Positions 8,396 through 18,677 are shown, numbered from the stretch's first letter. The stretch is 64,000 nt of DNA from an uncultured Croceitalea sp. (GCA_947503285.1 CANNDD010000002.1:124001-188000); one strand, 5' to 3'. The notes: generated from the sequence alone by a model not told the origin. Numbers and translations: made by a program.

Positions 8396-9838
8396 ATGGA
8401 ACTCACGAAAGACGGCACGGCACTCGTTCGAAAAGATAGAAGTGATATAGCATGGGCCGTCAATGTAGCGTATCAGCTTACCTTTTTCAATGCGCCCTTT
8501 GAGCGGCAGTTTATAGATGATTTTAAAATAACCCCTACCCTCGGAATGGACCTCAGCAAAGTTGACGAGCACAACGTTTTCTTTAAGGCATGCCGAATGG
8601 GTTATGCTGCTGCATTTGAAGGTCAATCCATAGTCTACCAATCTACAGTGGGTCAAGCTGGGGATGAAAAAATCTTTGAGTTTTCCTTTCTTCCCTTTTG
8701 CGATATTTCTGGTACCGTAATCGGATGTTCTGCTTGGCAGAAAGATATTACTGAAGAATCGAAAGCAATATCGCTGCTTGAGGATCGAGACCAGAAATAT
8801 AACGAAGCACAACAAATTGCGAATGTAGGCCATTGGAACTGGGATATCCTAAAAAACGAAATTCGTTGGTCCGATCAGCTTTTTAGGGTCTTCGGGCAAG
8901 AGCCAGGTACTTTTGAGGCCACCTATGAAGCCTTGATGGAAATAATTCACAGTGAGGATAGGGCCGCCTTCAATGCCGATGTCGAAAGGGCCCTGAATGA
9001 AAAAGTACTCCATGATATTGTACACAGGATTAGGATCAAAGGTGATGAGATAAGGTACGTACACCAAAAAGGAAGGGCATTTTATGATGTTTCAGGAAAG
9101 CCGGTGCGTATGGCAGGAACAACCCAAGATGTAACCACGGAAATTCTTGCCAATCAAAAAATCGTTGAACAGAACTTAGAACTGGGCCACTTCGTTCATG
9201 TCATATCACATAATCTCAAAGGACCGATCTCTAACCTTTTGATGTTGTTGAGTATTTACGAATGGGGACGTGATGTCGAAAATGATACTTTACTCAAAAA
9301 GTTCGAAATAACGACCAAAGCACTTGACCAGACCATGAAAGACCTGAGCTTATCACTCTCCCTCAAAGAAGTAGATTCGGTAGAGTTCAGGGATATATTC
9401 TTTGAAAAAGCCATGGATGATGTTCTTGGTTTGCTTGCTGAAGAAATCGAAAGGTCAAATGCAAAGCTTCTTATTGACTTTTCAAAGGCACCAACGGTAA
9501 AGGGTATTAAGAGCTACGTGGTCAACATGCTGTACAATTTAATATTAAACGCAATTTCATACCGTGACAAGAACCGGGAGCCACTGGTTAAAATTTCGAC
9601 CGTTTTAGAGACATCGACACTAATTTTGACCGTCTCTGATAATGGTATCGGCATGAACCTTACTCCTGAGCGTAGAAAGAAAATTTTTGATATGTATGGC
9701 AGACTAAGCGGTCAAACCAAAGGCAAGGGACTTGGGCTATATTTGGTAAAGACCCAGGTAGAAGCCATGAACGGCAGTATTGCCGTCGACAGTAAAAAAG
9801 GTGTGGGAAGCACGTTCGTATTAAAATTCGAAGTTTAA
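8396..9838 (+). CDS. PAS-domain sensor histidine kinase, cytoplasmic
   Basis: 480 residues without signal peptide or clear membrane helix. Two PAS-type sensor domains: about residues 10-120 and a PAS_3-like domain 140-250 (VGHWNWDI...RVFGQEPGTFEATYEALMEIIHSEDR, split here for brevity). The dimerisation helix carries phospho-acceptor His272 in VISHNLKGP, and the ATPase domain shows the N box (LYNLILNAISYRD) and G boxes (DNGIGM, KGKGLGLYL). It follows a single-domain response regulator on the same strand and ends 137 bp before the nrdA terminator. The signal sensed is unknown. Confidence 0.9.
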   Translation: MELTKDGTALVRKDRSDIAWAVNVAYQLTFFNAPFERQFIDDFKITPTLGMDLSKVDEHNVFFKACRMGYAAAFEGQSIVYQSTVGQAGDEKIFEFSFLPFCDISGTVIGCSAWQKDITEESKAISLLEDRDQKYNEAQQIANVGHWNWDILKNEIRWSDQLFRVFGQEPGTFEATYEALMEIIHSEDRAAFNADVERALNEKVLHDIVHRIRIKGDEIRYVHQKGRAFYDVSGKPVRMAGTTQDVTTEILANQKIVEQNLELGHFVHVISHNLKGPISNLLMLLSIYEWGRDVENDTLLKKFEITTKALDQTMKDLSLSLSLKEVDSVEFRDIFFEKAMDDVLGLLAEEIERSNAKLLIDFSKAPTVKGIKSYVVNMLYNLILNAISYRDKNREPLVKISTVLETSTLILTVSDNGIGMNLTPERRKKIFDMYGRLSGQTKGKGLGLYLVKTQVEAMNGSIAVDSKKGVGSTFVLKFEV

Positions 9839-9972
9839 TCTTCTGACCCCCAATAGAATTGTGGACAATGGTCATCAAATGTGTTTTGATTGAATGTTTC
9901 TAATTGGTCAATCATAAATAATCCAAAAGATTCAGCCCCAACAACATTAAAAAACCGCAGAACGGTTCTAAT

Positions 9973-10071
9973 AAAAAATACCCCAACGATTCTAAAATCA
10001 CGTTTGGGGTATTTTAATCAATAAACACTATCACCTAACGAACAAAACTATGATCCGCACATTAGACAATC
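9973..10071 (-). repeat. Direct repeat copy 2: functional nrdA 3' end plus terminator
   Basis: The counterpart of 7454-7552, offset by 2519 bp and about 94 percent identical. This copy retains the intact end of nrdA and a fully paired terminator, so it is the working copy. Confidence 0.9.
9975..10015. terminator. Bidirectional terminator between the PAS kinase and nrdA
   Basis: Stem AAAATACCCCAACG (9975-9988) against CGTTTGGGGTATTTT (10001-10015), one bulged base, 12-base loop. A and T runs flank both sides, so it can stop transcripts from nrdA (minus) and from the kinase gene (plus). Confidence 0.85.
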
Positions 10072-12525
10072 ATCATCGGCCTGGCCCTCTTTTGCGCGTG
10101 CGATCATCTCTTTCATTTCTTGTTCCGTCATAGGCTGGATGTCCGTATCTTGGGGAGCAACGGGTGTTGGGTTCACCGTTAAGTTCTCCGCCGCTTTTGG
10201 GGAAGCCGCTATAACCTCAGCTTCTGCGGCAACACTTACTGGCACTTCTTTCTTTTTTGTATTGTCTAGAGTGAACTTAATGGCATCTACGGCAGCTTTG
10301 GTCCTCAAATAATACATCCCTGTTTTTAAGCCGCTCTTCCATGCATAAAAATGCATGGATGTCAATTTCGAATAGTTGGCGTTCTCCATAAAAAGATTTA
10401 AAGACTGACTTTGGTCGATAAAATACCCCCTATGTCTAGACATATCTATAATGTCTTTCATGCTCAATTCCCAAACTGTTTTGTATAAATCCCTAATGTC
10501 TTGTGGAATCGTTTGTATATGTTGAATCGATCCATTGGCACGCATCAATTCTTGTTTCATATTTTCATTCCAAAGACCTAGATTGACCAAATCCTCTAAA
10601 AGGTGCTTGTTGACTACGATAAATTCCCCAGAAAGTACCCTTCTTGTGTAAATGTTTGACGTGTAAGGTTCAAAGCATTCATTATTACCGAGGATCTGCG
10701 AGGTAGATGCCGTTGGCATAGGTGCGACCAAAAGGGAATTACGCACTCCATTTTTCTTTACGTCCTTACGAAGTTTGGCCCAGTCCCAGCGACCGGAAAG
10801 TTCTTCATCTTTAATACCCCATAGATTATGCTGAAACTCTCCTTGCGCAATCGGAGAACCTTCGTATGAAGAATATGGCCCGTCAATCTTGGCCTCTTCC
10901 ATTGATGCGGTTACCGCGGCAAAGTATAACGTTTCAAAAATCTCTTGGTTCAATTTTTTTGCCTCGTCGCTTGTAAACGGTAATCGTAACATAATAAAGG
11001 CATCAGCAAGCCCCTGTACCCCCAATCCGATTGGGCGGTGCCTCATGTTGGAGTTCTCTGCCTCTTTGACAGGATAATAATTGCGGTCAATGACCTTGTT
11101 CAAGTTTTTAGTGACCCTTTTGGTTACCTTAAAAAGTTCTTTGTGATTGAACTTACCGTCTTTTACGAACATGGGTAAGGCAATTGATGCCAAATTACAG
11201 ACTGCTATCTCATCAGGGGAAGTATATTCCAAAATCTCGGTACAAAGATTTGAAGAACGGATAGTACCCAAATTCTTCTGGTTGCTCTTTCTATTCGCAG
11301 CATCTTTATACAACATGTAGGGTGTTCCAGTCTCAATTTGCGATTCTAAAATCTTCTCCCACAAATCTCGAGCCTTTACCGTTTTTCGTCCTTTACCTTC
11401 CGCTTCATATTTGGTGTAGAGCTTTTCAAATTCCTCACTATGGTTTGTAAATAGGCCAGGGCACTCATTAGGGCACATCAGTGTCCAATCTTCATTAGCT
11501 TCGACCCGTTTCATGAACAAATCTGAAATCCACATGGCATAGAAGAGGTCACGGGCACGCATTTCTTCTTTACCGTGGTTTTTCTTTAAATCTAAAAAAT
11601 CATAGATATCGGCGTGCCAAGGCTCCATATAGATGGCAAAACTTCCTTTACGCTTTCCGCCGCCTTGATCGACATAACGGGCGGTATCATTAAAAACCTT
11701 CAACATGGGTACGATTCCGTTTGAAGTACCGTTCGTGCCACCGATGTAGGATCCCCGAGCCCGTACGTTATGAATGGATAACCCTATTCCCCCTGCAGAT
11801 TGTGAGATTTTAGCCGTTTGTTTTAAGGTATCATAGATTCCGTCGATACTATCTTCCTTCATTGCCAGTAAGAAACAAGAAGACATTTGCGGTTTTGGGG
11901 TACCTGAATTAAATAATGTCGGCGTTGCATGCGTAAAATACTTTTTTGACATCAACTCATAGGTCTCGATAGCAGCATCGAGATCATCTACGTGAATACC
12001 CACTGATACGCGCATTAGCATATGTTGGGGCCGTTCTGCTATCTGACCATTGACCTTTAACAAATAAGAACGTTCCAATGTTTTAAAACCGAAGTAATCG
12101 TAGCCAAAATCACGGTTGTAAATAATAGTGGAGTCCAAACGTTCCGCATTTTCAGAAATCACTTTAAAAACCTCATCTGAAAGCAAGGGTGCTTTTTTAC
12201 CTGTTCTGGGATTTACATATTCATATAAATCCTTCATTGTCTCTGAAAAAGACTTTTTTGTATTCTTATGCAAATTGGAAACGGATATACGGGCAGCAAG
12301 CTTCGCATAATCAGGATGCGTAGTGGTCATGGTCGCCGCGATTTCGGCAGCCAGATTATCCAGTTCTGAAGTGGTAACCCCGTCATATAGCCCTTCAATA
12401 ACGCGCATGGCAACTTTTAAGGGATCTACTAGGTCATTAAGACCATAACACAGTTTTCTGACCCGAGCTGTAATCTTATCGAACATTATCAACTCTTTTC
12501 TTCCGTCTCTTTTTACTACATACAT
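10048..12525 (-). CDS. nrdA: Ribonucleoside-diphosphate reductase, class I large subunit
   Basis: 825 residues. An N-terminal ATP-cone (about residues 1-90) for dATP/ATP control precedes the barrel domain. Catalytic residues match human RRM1 with a one-residue offset: Cys217 (SSCFLL), Asn426, Cys428 and Glu430 (SNLCTEI), Cys443 (AVCNLASI). The C-terminal tail ends in DDDCLMCGS, the redox shuttle cysteines. A ~50-residue Ala/Pro/Val-rich linker (about 765-810) precedes this tail. It lies 159 bp after nrdB on the same strand. The enzyme makes deoxyribonucleotides from ribonucleoside diphosphates together with NrdB. Confidence 0.97.
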   Translation of the reverse strand: MYVVKRDGRKELIMFDKITARVRKLCYGLNDLVDPLKVAMRVIEGLYDGVTTSELDNLAAEIAATMTTTHPDYAKLAARISVSNLHKNTKKSFSETMKDLYEYVNPRTGKKAPLLSDEVFKVISENAERLDSTIIYNRDFGYDYFGFKTLERSYLLKVNGQIAERPQHMLMRVSVGIHVDDLDAAIETYELMSKKYFTHATPTLFNSGTPKPQMSSCFLLAMKEDSIDGIYDTLKQTAKISQSAGGIGLSIHNVRARGSYIGGTNGTSNGIVPMLKVFNDTARYVDQGGGKRKGSFAIYMEPWHADIYDFLDLKKNHGKEEMRARDLFYAMWISDLFMKRVEANEDWTLMCPNECPGLFTNHSEEFEKLYTKYEAEGKGRKTVKARDLWEKILESQIETGTPYMLYKDAANRKSNQKNLGTIRSSNLCTEILEYTSPDEIAVCNLASIALPMFVKDGKFNHKELFKVTKRVTKNLNKVIDRNYYPVKEAENSNMRHRPIGLGVQGLADAFIMLRLPFTSDEAKKLNQEIFETLYFAAVTASMEEAKIDGPYSSYEGSPIAQGEFQHNLWGIKDEELSGRWDWAKLRKDVKKNGVRNSLLVAPMPTASTSQILGNNECFEPYTSNIYTRRVLSGEFIVVNKHLLEDLVNLGLWNENMKQELMRANGSIQHIQTIPQDIRDLYKTVWELSMKDIIDMSRHRGYFIDQSQSLNLFMENANYSKLTSMHFYAWKSGLKTGMYYLRTKAAVDAIKFTLDNTKKKEVPVSVAAEAEVIAASPKAAENLTVNPTPVAPQDTDIQPMTEQEMKEMIARAKEGQADDDCLMCGS

Positions 12526-12684
12526 GTGGCTACTTTGTTTTTCTTATTTATAAAATATGCTGTTTCAATTCTACAAGCAAGAACTTATAGAAAATAGCGG
12601 TAGGTATCGTTATGGTTTTGTTTGGGGCAAAAAAGCGCAAGACATCACAGAAATTCAAAAAATGCCTTACTGGCTTGTCTTTAT

Positions 12685-13671
12685 CTAAAAGTCAGCATCG
12701 AAACTGATTTTCTGGGCATCTTCGTCCTTATCCTTATTCAACACGCCTGCTTTTTGATATTCTGAAACCCTTTTCTCGAAGAAGTTCGTTTTCCCTTGAA
12801 GGGAAATCATATCCATAAAATCAAAAGGATTCGTGGCATTATAAACCTTATCACACTCTAATTCAACCAATAATCTGTCTGTAACGAATTCCAGATACTG
12901 GGTCATTAGTTTGGAGTTCATTCCGATAAGGCTCGCTGGTAGCGACTCAGTGATAAACTCCCGTTCAATATTAAGTGCATCGGTCAAAATCTGGGTAATA
13001 CGCTCTTTTGGAACCTTATTTATCAAATGTTTGTTGTGTAAGTGTACGGCATAGTCACAGTGCATTCCCTCATCCCTTGAAATCAACTCATTTGAAAATG
13101 TAAGCCCGGGCATCAAACCCCTTTTCTTCAACCAGAAAATAGAGCAGAATGCCCCTGAAAAGAAAATACCCTCAACTGCCGCAAATGCGATTAAGCGCTC
13201 GGCAAAACTTGGGGATTCTATCCAATTCAAGGCCCAGTCGGCCTTTTTCTTGATGGCCGGAAAATTTTCGATGGCCTTAAATAGAATATTCTTCTCTTTT
13301 TCATCCTTCACATAAGTATCTATCAAAAGGGAATAGGTTTCCGAATGAATATTTTCCATCATAATCTGGAACCCGTAAAAAAACTTCGCTTCTGCATATT
13401 GTACTTCGCTGACAAAATTCTCGGCCAGGTTTTCATTTACAATACCGTCAGAAGCGGCAAAAAATGCTAAGATATGTTTGATAAAGTAACGTTCGTCCTC
13501 ATTTAATTTCTCGTTCCAATCCGTAAGGTCCTCACCTAAATCAATTTCTTCCGCAGTCCAAAAACAAGCTTCACACTTCTTATACCATTCCCATAAATCA
13601 TTATGCTTGATTGGAAAAATCACAAATCGGTCCTCATTTTCTTGTAATATAGGCTCGTTGGAAGCAGACAT
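12685..13671 (-). CDS. nrdB: Ribonucleoside-diphosphate reductase, small subunit
   Basis: 328 residues, very close in pattern to eukaryotic R2. Di-iron ligands and the radical tyrosine are visible: Asp75 (AASDG), Glu106 and His109 (MENIHSETY), Tyr113, then Glu in [12 protein letters not shown], and Glu/His in SRDEGMHCD. The conserved [10 protein letters not shown] follows. The presence of the tyrosine argues for a class Ia-type radical rather than a Tyr-less Mn/Fe enzyme. It is the first gene of the nrdB-nrdA transcription unit; the C-terminal ISFDADF peptide would dock to NrdA. Confidence 0.97.
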   Translation of the reverse strand: MSASNEPILQENEDRFVIFPIKHNDLWEWYKKCEACFWTAEEIDLGEDLTDWNEKLNEDERYFIKHILAFFAASDGIVNENLAENFVSEVQYAEAKFFYGFQIMMENIHSETYSLLIDTYVKDEKEKNILFKAIENFPAIKKKADWALNWIESPSFAERLIAFAAVEGIFFSGAFCSIFWLKKRGLMPGLTFSNELISRDEGMHCDYAVHLHNKHLINKVPKERITQILTDALNIEREFITESLPASLIGMNSKLMTQYLEFVTDRLLVELECDKVYNATNPFDFMDMISLQGKTNFFEKRVSEYQKAGVLNKDKDEDAQKISFDADF

Positions 13672-13895
13672 AGTGTTCGGTATTAAAATTGAATAATTTA
13701 GATTGAAAAGTTACCCTTCGGTACGGACCAACAAATATTGAAAAATGTAATCAGAAGATAAAGCGTGTTTGAGTTAATCCATTACAAAGTTTTTAACACG
13801 GATCGTTGAAATGTACGTTGGCCAGTGATGTTTATTATGGGTTTCATAAAAGAGTATGATTCTGCAGGTATTAAACAAAAAACAGCTTCAAAAAA

Positions 13896-13935
13896 AAAGA
13901 CCAAAAAGTATGTTTACGCATACCTTTTGGTCTTT
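13896..13935 (-). terminator. Strong hairpin, terminator-like for minus-strand transcripts
   Basis: Seventeen-base arms (13896-13912 and 13919-13935) with one mismatch and a six-base loop TTTACG. The left flank is a run of A, which reads as a U tract on the minus strand, so it would stop transcription coming from the small peptide gene at 14217-14098. It could equally shield nrdB from upstream read-through. Confidence 0.75.
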
Positions 13936-14097
13936 ATGTGTACCACCAAACCGTACGGCCTTGGCCCTACTTATCTTCATTCATGTTCAGGTAGTTCCCC
14001 CGAAACCCAAATCATAAACTCAAACTTGTAGCAACCAGACTATTTTGCAAATTCACATACTTTTAAGCATGTTGGTTGGCCGTACGTTAGTTGGTAT

Positions 14098-14217
14098 TTA
14101 TCTACTGGCAACCGAAGAGAACTTTTCTTTCTGGTCAACAGTATCTTTAGTATCGGTCAGCACTGACAACAGTAACGTCATTAACAGTACGATGAACAGA
14201 ATAATGCTTTTCTTCAT
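14098..14217 (-). CDS. Possible 39-residue membrane or secreted peptide
   Basis: ATG at 14217, TAA at 14098-14100. The peptide starts MKKS, has a strongly hydrophobic stretch ILFIVLLMTLLLSVL and a charged tail TDTKDTVDQKEKFSS, i.e. a signal-anchor or cleavable signal type small protein. The upstream 13 codon-lines extend in frame to 14331 but are uncharacteristic. Support for it being real: position in an otherwise empty region and a terminator-like hairpin on its downstream side. No homologue can be checked here, so this is a tentative call. Confidence 0.35.
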   Translation of the reverse strand: MKKSIILFIVLLMTLLLSVLTDTKDTVDQKEKFSSVASR

Positions 14218-14505
14218 TTTAAACTGATGTTTGAACCAACATAACAACATCGAAGATACTTTAGCATCGACGGCAAAATCATTTCGTATGTATAACTGGT
14301 ACAAAATCTTGTATAAACGGAACCTGTTCAAAACCGTGTTATGCTCAATTACCGAACATAAAACGTTTTTGTAGGCGAAAGCTTACAGGTAGGGTTTAGG
14401 GGGTTTTAGCGCAATTTATAAGCTATAATCGCCCATTAATACATAATCGGCATCAAGCACTACATATTAATGCTAATTTTATAAATTGAAACACCTTTAT
14501 TCACT

Positions 14506-15240
14506 ATGTTGGAAGCCGTACTTGTTGATGATGAATCAAAAGCTTTGGAAAGCCTAAGTTGGGAGTTGAGTAATTTGAGTGATGAAGTAACCGTTGTCGC
14601 AACTTTTACCGATGCCCATAAAGCCCTTGATTATCTAGAAAAGAACACTCCGGATTGTCTTTTTCTAGATATAGAAATGCCCGTTATGGATGGTTTTCAG
14701 TTCATCAAGAATCTAAAAAACAAGAATTTTCCGGTGGTCATTACTACCGCGTACAACCAATACGCACTCAAAGCCTTGAAAAATGAAGCGATAGACTACC
14801 TTCTCAAACCAATAGACAGTGATGATTTGAGCGAGACTATTACCAAAATCAGAAAATTCAACGATAAAAACTATACTGCAGAACGTTTAGAACAAATTCT
14901 GATAAGCTTCAATTCGCAGTCGCTGAAAAAAAAGATTACCCTTAATACTGATGGCAAACTTTTGTTTTTGGACAGTGAAGAAATCTTATACGCCGAATCT
15001 GATGGTAACTACAGTACACTTTATCTCGAGGATGGGCAAAAAATACTACTCACCAAAAAATTAAAGGAAGTCAACCAGTTACTCCCTTCAGAATCTTTTT
15101 TTAGGATACACAATTCCTACGTGGTCAACCTAGGTAAAATCAAGGAGTTTTTAAAGACAGATGGATACGTAATACTTAAGACCAATCATAAGATTCCCGT
15201 TTCAAGACAAAAGAAATCAGATTTTCTGGATTTGTTATAG
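14506..15240 (+). CDS. LytTR-family response regulator
   Basis: 244 residues. Receiver domain (1-120) with VDDE (7-10), phospho-acceptor Asp55 in LFLDIEMPVMDG, and LLKPID; LytTR DNA-binding domain (about 140-244) with the ILYAESDGNYSTLYL and FFRIHNSYVVNLGKI signatures. It is followed nine bases later by a TPR-containing LytS-type kinase gene, the standard partner in Bacteroidota. Likely an operon transcribed from the 290 bp region upstream. Target genes are not evident from the window. Confidence 0.95.
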   Translation: MLEAVLVDDESKALESLSWELSNLSDEVTVVATFTDAHKALDYLEKNTPDCLFLDIEMPVMDGFQFIKNLKNKNFPVVITTAYNQYALKALKNEAIDYLLKPIDSDDLSETITKIRKFNDKNYTAERLEQILISFNSQSLKKKITLNTDGKLLFLDSEEILYAESDGNYSTLYLEDGQKILLTKKLKEVNQLLPSESFFRIHNSYVVNLGKIKEFLKTDGYVILKTNHKIPVSRQKKSDFLDLL

Positions 15241-15249
15241 CTCCCCTGA

Positions 15250-17220
15250 ATGTTAAGATCAATTGCCACACATTTCAATAAGACCCCTTATCAAAAAACA
15301 AGAAGCTTTATAACCCTTGTTTTTTTGGTTTTGTTCGGTAGTTGGTGCTTCGCACAGACGGATAGCGTGCAAGTACAAGAAAATATCGAAAGGCTTATCG
15401 TCGTTAAGCCCAAAACCTATCTTGAAATCGATCAGGTCTTAAAACCCCATCGTAGGGATACCGTTTCACTGGCGCGGTTCATTAAAATCGCAACAGGGAA
15501 TAATTACCAAGAGGGGCTATCCTATGCCCTAAATCAAATGGGCACTACCTATAGAAACCTCTCAGAATTCAAAAAATCGATTTTACTACATCAAAAAGCC
15601 CTAAAGATTGCCGAAGAAATCGAAAACAAAGAGTTTCGGGTATTAAGCCTTAATATGTTAGGGGTGGTTTTCAGAAGAACCGATGCCGTTAAAACGGCAC
15701 TTGATTACCATCAACGGGCACTTGAGCTTGCCGAGGCCGTTAGCGACCCTTCAGAACATATCAAAAGGCATATCAATATCTCATTGAACAGTATTGGAAA
15801 CCTGTATCAAACCCTTGGGCAGTGTGACCTTGCCATCTCGCAATTTCAAAGGGCCCTTAAACTTGAAGGCGAGTTGAACAACAAACTGGGGGTGGCGATA
15901 AACAATCAGAATATCGGCGATTGTCTCGAACAGAAAGGACAGTTGGATGAAGCCTTGGACTATTACAGAAAATCATTGGCCCTCAATGAGGAAATCAATA
16001 ATGATTTCGGACGCATACTCTGTAAAAATAGTATTTCGCAAATCTATCTAAAGCAAAACATGCCCAATGCCGCCCTTGTTCTTTTGCAACAGCTGAAAGA
16101 ACCCGCCGAGAAAATGGGTGACAAGTTCATCACCTCCTCCATCTTAATAAATACCGGTTGGGCCCAAATGGAAGTAGGGGGTTATTCAGATGCTGAAAAA
16201 AACATTCTTAGAGGACGTAAAATGGCAAATGAAAGCAATATGCCCAGCCTCATCATGTATGCCAACAGACACCTATCGGATCTAGAGACCAAAAGGGGCA
16301 ATTACAAAAAGGCCTTAATGTACCACAAAGAAGCCGACAGGTTTAACAAAGAAATTACAAACGACCGAAATCTAAGATATATCAATGACCTTATCTTAAG
16401 GTATGAAAGTGAAAAGAAAAACAGTCAAATATCGGTTCTTGCCAAAGAAAATGAGCTGGTAAAGTTACGTCTGAGAAAAAATCAGACCACTATTTTAGTC
16501 AGTACGCTGGTCATCGGCCTCATAGCCACCATCTTGTTCATAATGTACCGCCAATACCAATCAAACTATGAAAAACGGGTTCTTGGTATGGAGCAACATA
16601 TGCTAAGGAGCCAGATGAACCCACACTTTTTGTTCAATTCATTGAATTCCATAAAACTTTATATCATAAACAATGACAAAAAGAACGCCGTTCATTATTT
16701 GAATAAATTCTCAAAACTGGTACGTAGAATTTTAGAAGGTTCGTCTTTAAAAGAAACACCACTGTCAGAGGAACTGGAAACCGTGGCACTTTACCTAAAT
16801 ATCGAAAATATACGTTTTTCCAATGAAATCGATTACGATATCACCGTTGCTGAAGACATCAATACCGATCAAATAAAAATACCTTCATTGGTATTACAGC
16901 CTTTTCTCGAAAATGCGATTTGGCATGGCCTTTCTTCAAAAGAGGGTCAAAAAAACCTGTGGATCAGCATCGTCAAAAAAGATGGGAACCACATTCAAAT
17001 AAGTATCGTGGATAATGGTGTAGGTCGCAAAGTGTCTCAAGAAATAAAGGAAAACCGCGTACTGAAAAGAAAATCAGTCGGTATCGATATCACCAAAGAA
17101 CGTCTGGCCAATTTCGCCAAAGATTATCAAAACGACTTTAGTGTAGAAATTATAGATCTATTTGATGATGAAGGCAATTCTAAAGGCACTAAAATATTGT
17201 TGGAAGTGCCTACTATCTAG
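15250..17220 (+). CDS. TPR-repeat sensor kinase, LytS/YehU type
   Basis: 656 residues. A signal peptide or N-terminal helix (LVFLVLFGSWCFAQ) leads to a periplasmic array of about six to seven tetratricopeptide repeats (residues 70-390, e.g. LDEALDYYRKSLALNEEIN), then a membrane helix (TTILVSTLVIGLIATILFI, about 412-430), then the His_kinase domain with His459 in RSQMNPHFLFNSLNS and an HATPase with FLENAIWHGL and DNGVGR. It is the cognate sensor of the preceding LytTR regulator. Its last eight bases overlap the convergent DUF3109 gene. Confidence 0.95.
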   Translation: MLRSIATHFNKTPYQKTRSFITLVFLVLFGSWCFAQTDSVQVQENIERLIVVKPKTYLEIDQVLKPHRRDTVSLARFIKIATGNNYQEGLSYALNQMGTTYRNLSEFKKSILLHQKALKIAEEIENKEFRVLSLNMLGVVFRRTDAVKTALDYHQRALELAEAVSDPSEHIKRHINISLNSIGNLYQTLGQCDLAISQFQRALKLEGELNNKLGVAINNQNIGDCLEQKGQLDEALDYYRKSLALNEEINNDFGRILCKNSISQIYLKQNMPNAALVLLQQLKEPAEKMGDKFITSSILINTGWAQMEVGGYSDAEKNILRGRKMANESNMPSLIMYANRHLSDLETKRGNYKKALMYHKEADRFNKEITNDRNLRYINDLILRYESEKKNSQISVLAKENELVKLRLRKNQTTILVSTLVIGLIATILFIMYRQYQSNYEKRVLGMEQHMLRSQMNPHFLFNSLNSIKLYIINNDKKNAVHYLNKFSKLVRRILEGSSLKETPLSEELETVALYLNIENIRFSNEIDYDITVAEDINTDQIKIPSLVLQPFLENAIWHGLSSKEGQKNLWISIVKKDGNHIQISIVDNGVGRKVSQEIKENRVLKRKSVGIDITKERLANFAKDYQNDFSVEIIDLFDDEGNSKGTKILLEVPTI

Positions 17221-17785
17221 TTTTATGCGCTTTGGCCACCTCTTCCAATTCCGAATACCATGTTTTGCCAAACTTCCGTATCAGAGCGTTTTTTACAAAT
17301 TTGTAGATAGGTACCTTTAACTCTTTGCCCAAGCTGCATGCCGGGTCACAAATTTCCCATTTATGGTAGTTAACAGCGGTGAATTCAGTATACTCCCTTA
17401 TCCTGATGGGATATAAATGACATGAAATAGGCTTCTTCCATACCGTGGCCCCTTGATTATAGGCTTCCTCCAAACCGCACTTGGCGATACCGGTTTCAGA
17501 AAAGATGACATACGCACATTCACTATTGTTGACCAATGGGGTTTCCCATTCACCGTCTTCCCCTTTCACGAAAGCCCCCTGCGCTTCAATCGCCGCTATA
17601 CCCTCCGGCCTCAAAAAGGGTTTAACATCTTTGAAGATATCGACCAATATTTCAGTTTCATTTTCTTCCAAAGGGGCACCAGACTCGCCATCAATGCAGC
17701 ATGCACCCTTACAGGCGTTTAAATTACACACAAAATCACTTTCTATGATCTCTTCTGAAATAAGGGTGTTGTCAATCTGGAACAT
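17213..17785 (-). CDS. DUF3109 cysteine-rich protein
   Basis: 190 residues matching the DUF3109 family, common in Bacteroidota. Cysteines are arranged FVCNLNACKGACCIDG near residues 19-33, then NSECAYVIF, GIAKCGLE, ISCHLYPIR and EICDPACSLG, suggesting a metal or iron-sulfur cluster site, related to the YkgJ-type CxxxxCxxC proteins. No function is known. The 3' end overlaps the LytS-type kinase gene by 8 bp in convergent orientation. Confidence 0.9.
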   Translation of the reverse strand: MFQIDNTLISEEIIESDFVCNLNACKGACCIDGESGAPLEENETEILVDIFKDVKPFLRPEGIAAIEAQGAFVKGEDGEWETPLVNNSECAYVIFSETGIAKCGLEEAYNQGATVWKKPISCHLYPIRIREYTEFTAVNYHKWEICDPACSLGKELKVPIYKFVKNALIRKFGKTWYSELEEVAKAHKTR

Positions 17786-17882
17786 ATGCTAATAAAGTTG
17801 TAACAAATTTAATAATACCGCTCTTTATAATCCAATTCGCTCTTTTTAAACGTAAATTGGTCTTATTTTCAATTATTGTTCC

Positions 17883-18455
17883 ATGAACTTTAACCTTAAG
17901 GAGATTGCAACCGCAAGTATGGTACTTTTTGCCGTAATCGATATTTTAGGAAGTATCCCCATCATCATTTCACTAAGAAACAAAGTTGGTCATATACAAT
18001 CTGAAAAAGCATCCGTCGTCGCCGCTTGCCTCATGATCGCATTTTTATTCGTAGGGGAGCGCATTTTGAACTTGATTGGGATTGATGTGAACTCTTTTGC
18101 CGTCGCCGGTGCTTTCGTAATCTTCTTTCTGGCCCTAGAGATGGTACTGGGCATTACGCTATTTAAAGACGAAGAACCCGAAAGTGCCTCTGTTGTTCCC
18201 ATTGCTTTTCCATTGATTGCAGGTGCTGGAACATTGACCTCGATTTTAGCATTACGTGCCGAGTATTATGTTGAAAATATCATTGTGGCCATCATCATCA
18301 ATATCATTTTCGTTTACGTTGTATTGAAGTCTTCAAAGAAAATCGAAAAAATACTGAGTAAGAACGGGCTTAGTGTGATAAGAAAGGTTTTTGGCGTAAT
18401 TTTACTGGCGATAGCCGTGAAATTGTTCGCGGCCAATATCAATGAATTATTTTAG
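17883..18455 (+). CDS. MarC-family integral membrane protein
   Basis: 190 residues with six hydrophobic helices of the MarC/UPF0056 family: start FNLKEIATASMVLFAVIDILGS, FPLIAGAGTLTSIL, and a C-terminal FGVILLAIAVKLF helix. Members are multi-pass inner-membrane proteins with no settled function; despite the name they are not established antibiotic exporters. A small membrane-protein gene follows at 18 bp, probably in the same transcript. Confidence 0.92.
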   Translation: MNFNLKEIATASMVLFAVIDILGSIPIIISLRNKVGHIQSEKASVVAACLMIAFLFVGERILNLIGIDVNSFAVAGAFVIFFLALEMVLGITLFKDEEPESASVVPIAFPLIAGAGTLTSILALRAEYYVENIIVAIIINIIFVYVVLKSSKKIEKILSKNGLSVIRKVFGVILLAIAVKLFAANINELF

Positions 18456-18473
18456 TACCAAGAGCCCCTGATT

Positions 18474-18677
18474 ATGAGTAAGACTTTCACGATTATATTG
18501 GTAGCAATAGCTTTGGCCCTTGCTATTTATAATATCACATTATTGGATTTCGATCATCTTTTTAAAGGTGATAGCCTAATTGCCTGTATCGGAATACTGG
18601 CATCTTTTTGTGCCATATTGATACTGTTGATTTTCAATACGTCCAAAAAAATATCCAAAAAACTAAAGGACGATTAA
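18474..18677 (+). CDS. Small two-helix membrane protein, unknown function
   Basis: 67 residues: two hydrophobic helices (FTIILVAIALALAIYNI and ACIGILASFCAILILLIF) separated by a short acidic loop, ending in a Lys-rich tail SKKISKKLKDD. It follows marC by 18 bp on the same strand and its stop overlaps the convergent S41 protease gene stop by four bases. The well-formed hydropathy pattern and tight spacing support a real gene. I do not recognise a named family. Confidence 0.75.
   Translation: MSKTFTIILVAIALALAIYNITLLDFDHLFKGDSLIACIGILASFCAILILLIFNTSKKISKKLKDD

Larger units (their letters stand above)
13672..14505. other. 834 bp region with small peptide gene and hairpins
   Basis: No conventional gene. 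It contains the nrdB upstream region, a strong hairpin (13896-13935), a possible 39-residue peptide gene (14098-14217, minus), a 7 bp stem with GAAA tetraloop (14370-14387), and the leader of the LytTR regulator gene. A 68-codon plus-strand frame (13825-14031) looks non-coding. Confidence 0.6.

Noticed and set aside
7817-9838. Response regulator and PAS kinase as a transposon
   Set aside because: Direct repeats flank them but there is no transposase, no terminal inverted repeat and no short target-site duplication; the repeat is specifically the nrdA 3' end.
13825-14031. 68-codon plus-strand frame in the gap between nrdB and the LytTR gene
   Set aside because: It runs straight through the hairpin at 13896-13935, has a low-complexity Lys/Thr start and no family resemblance; probably non-coding.
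14370-14387. TGTAGGC-GAAA-GCTTACA stem with GNRA tetraloop as a riboswitch
   Set aside because: A single 7 bp stem without any known aptamer core; could be chance or a minor leader structure.
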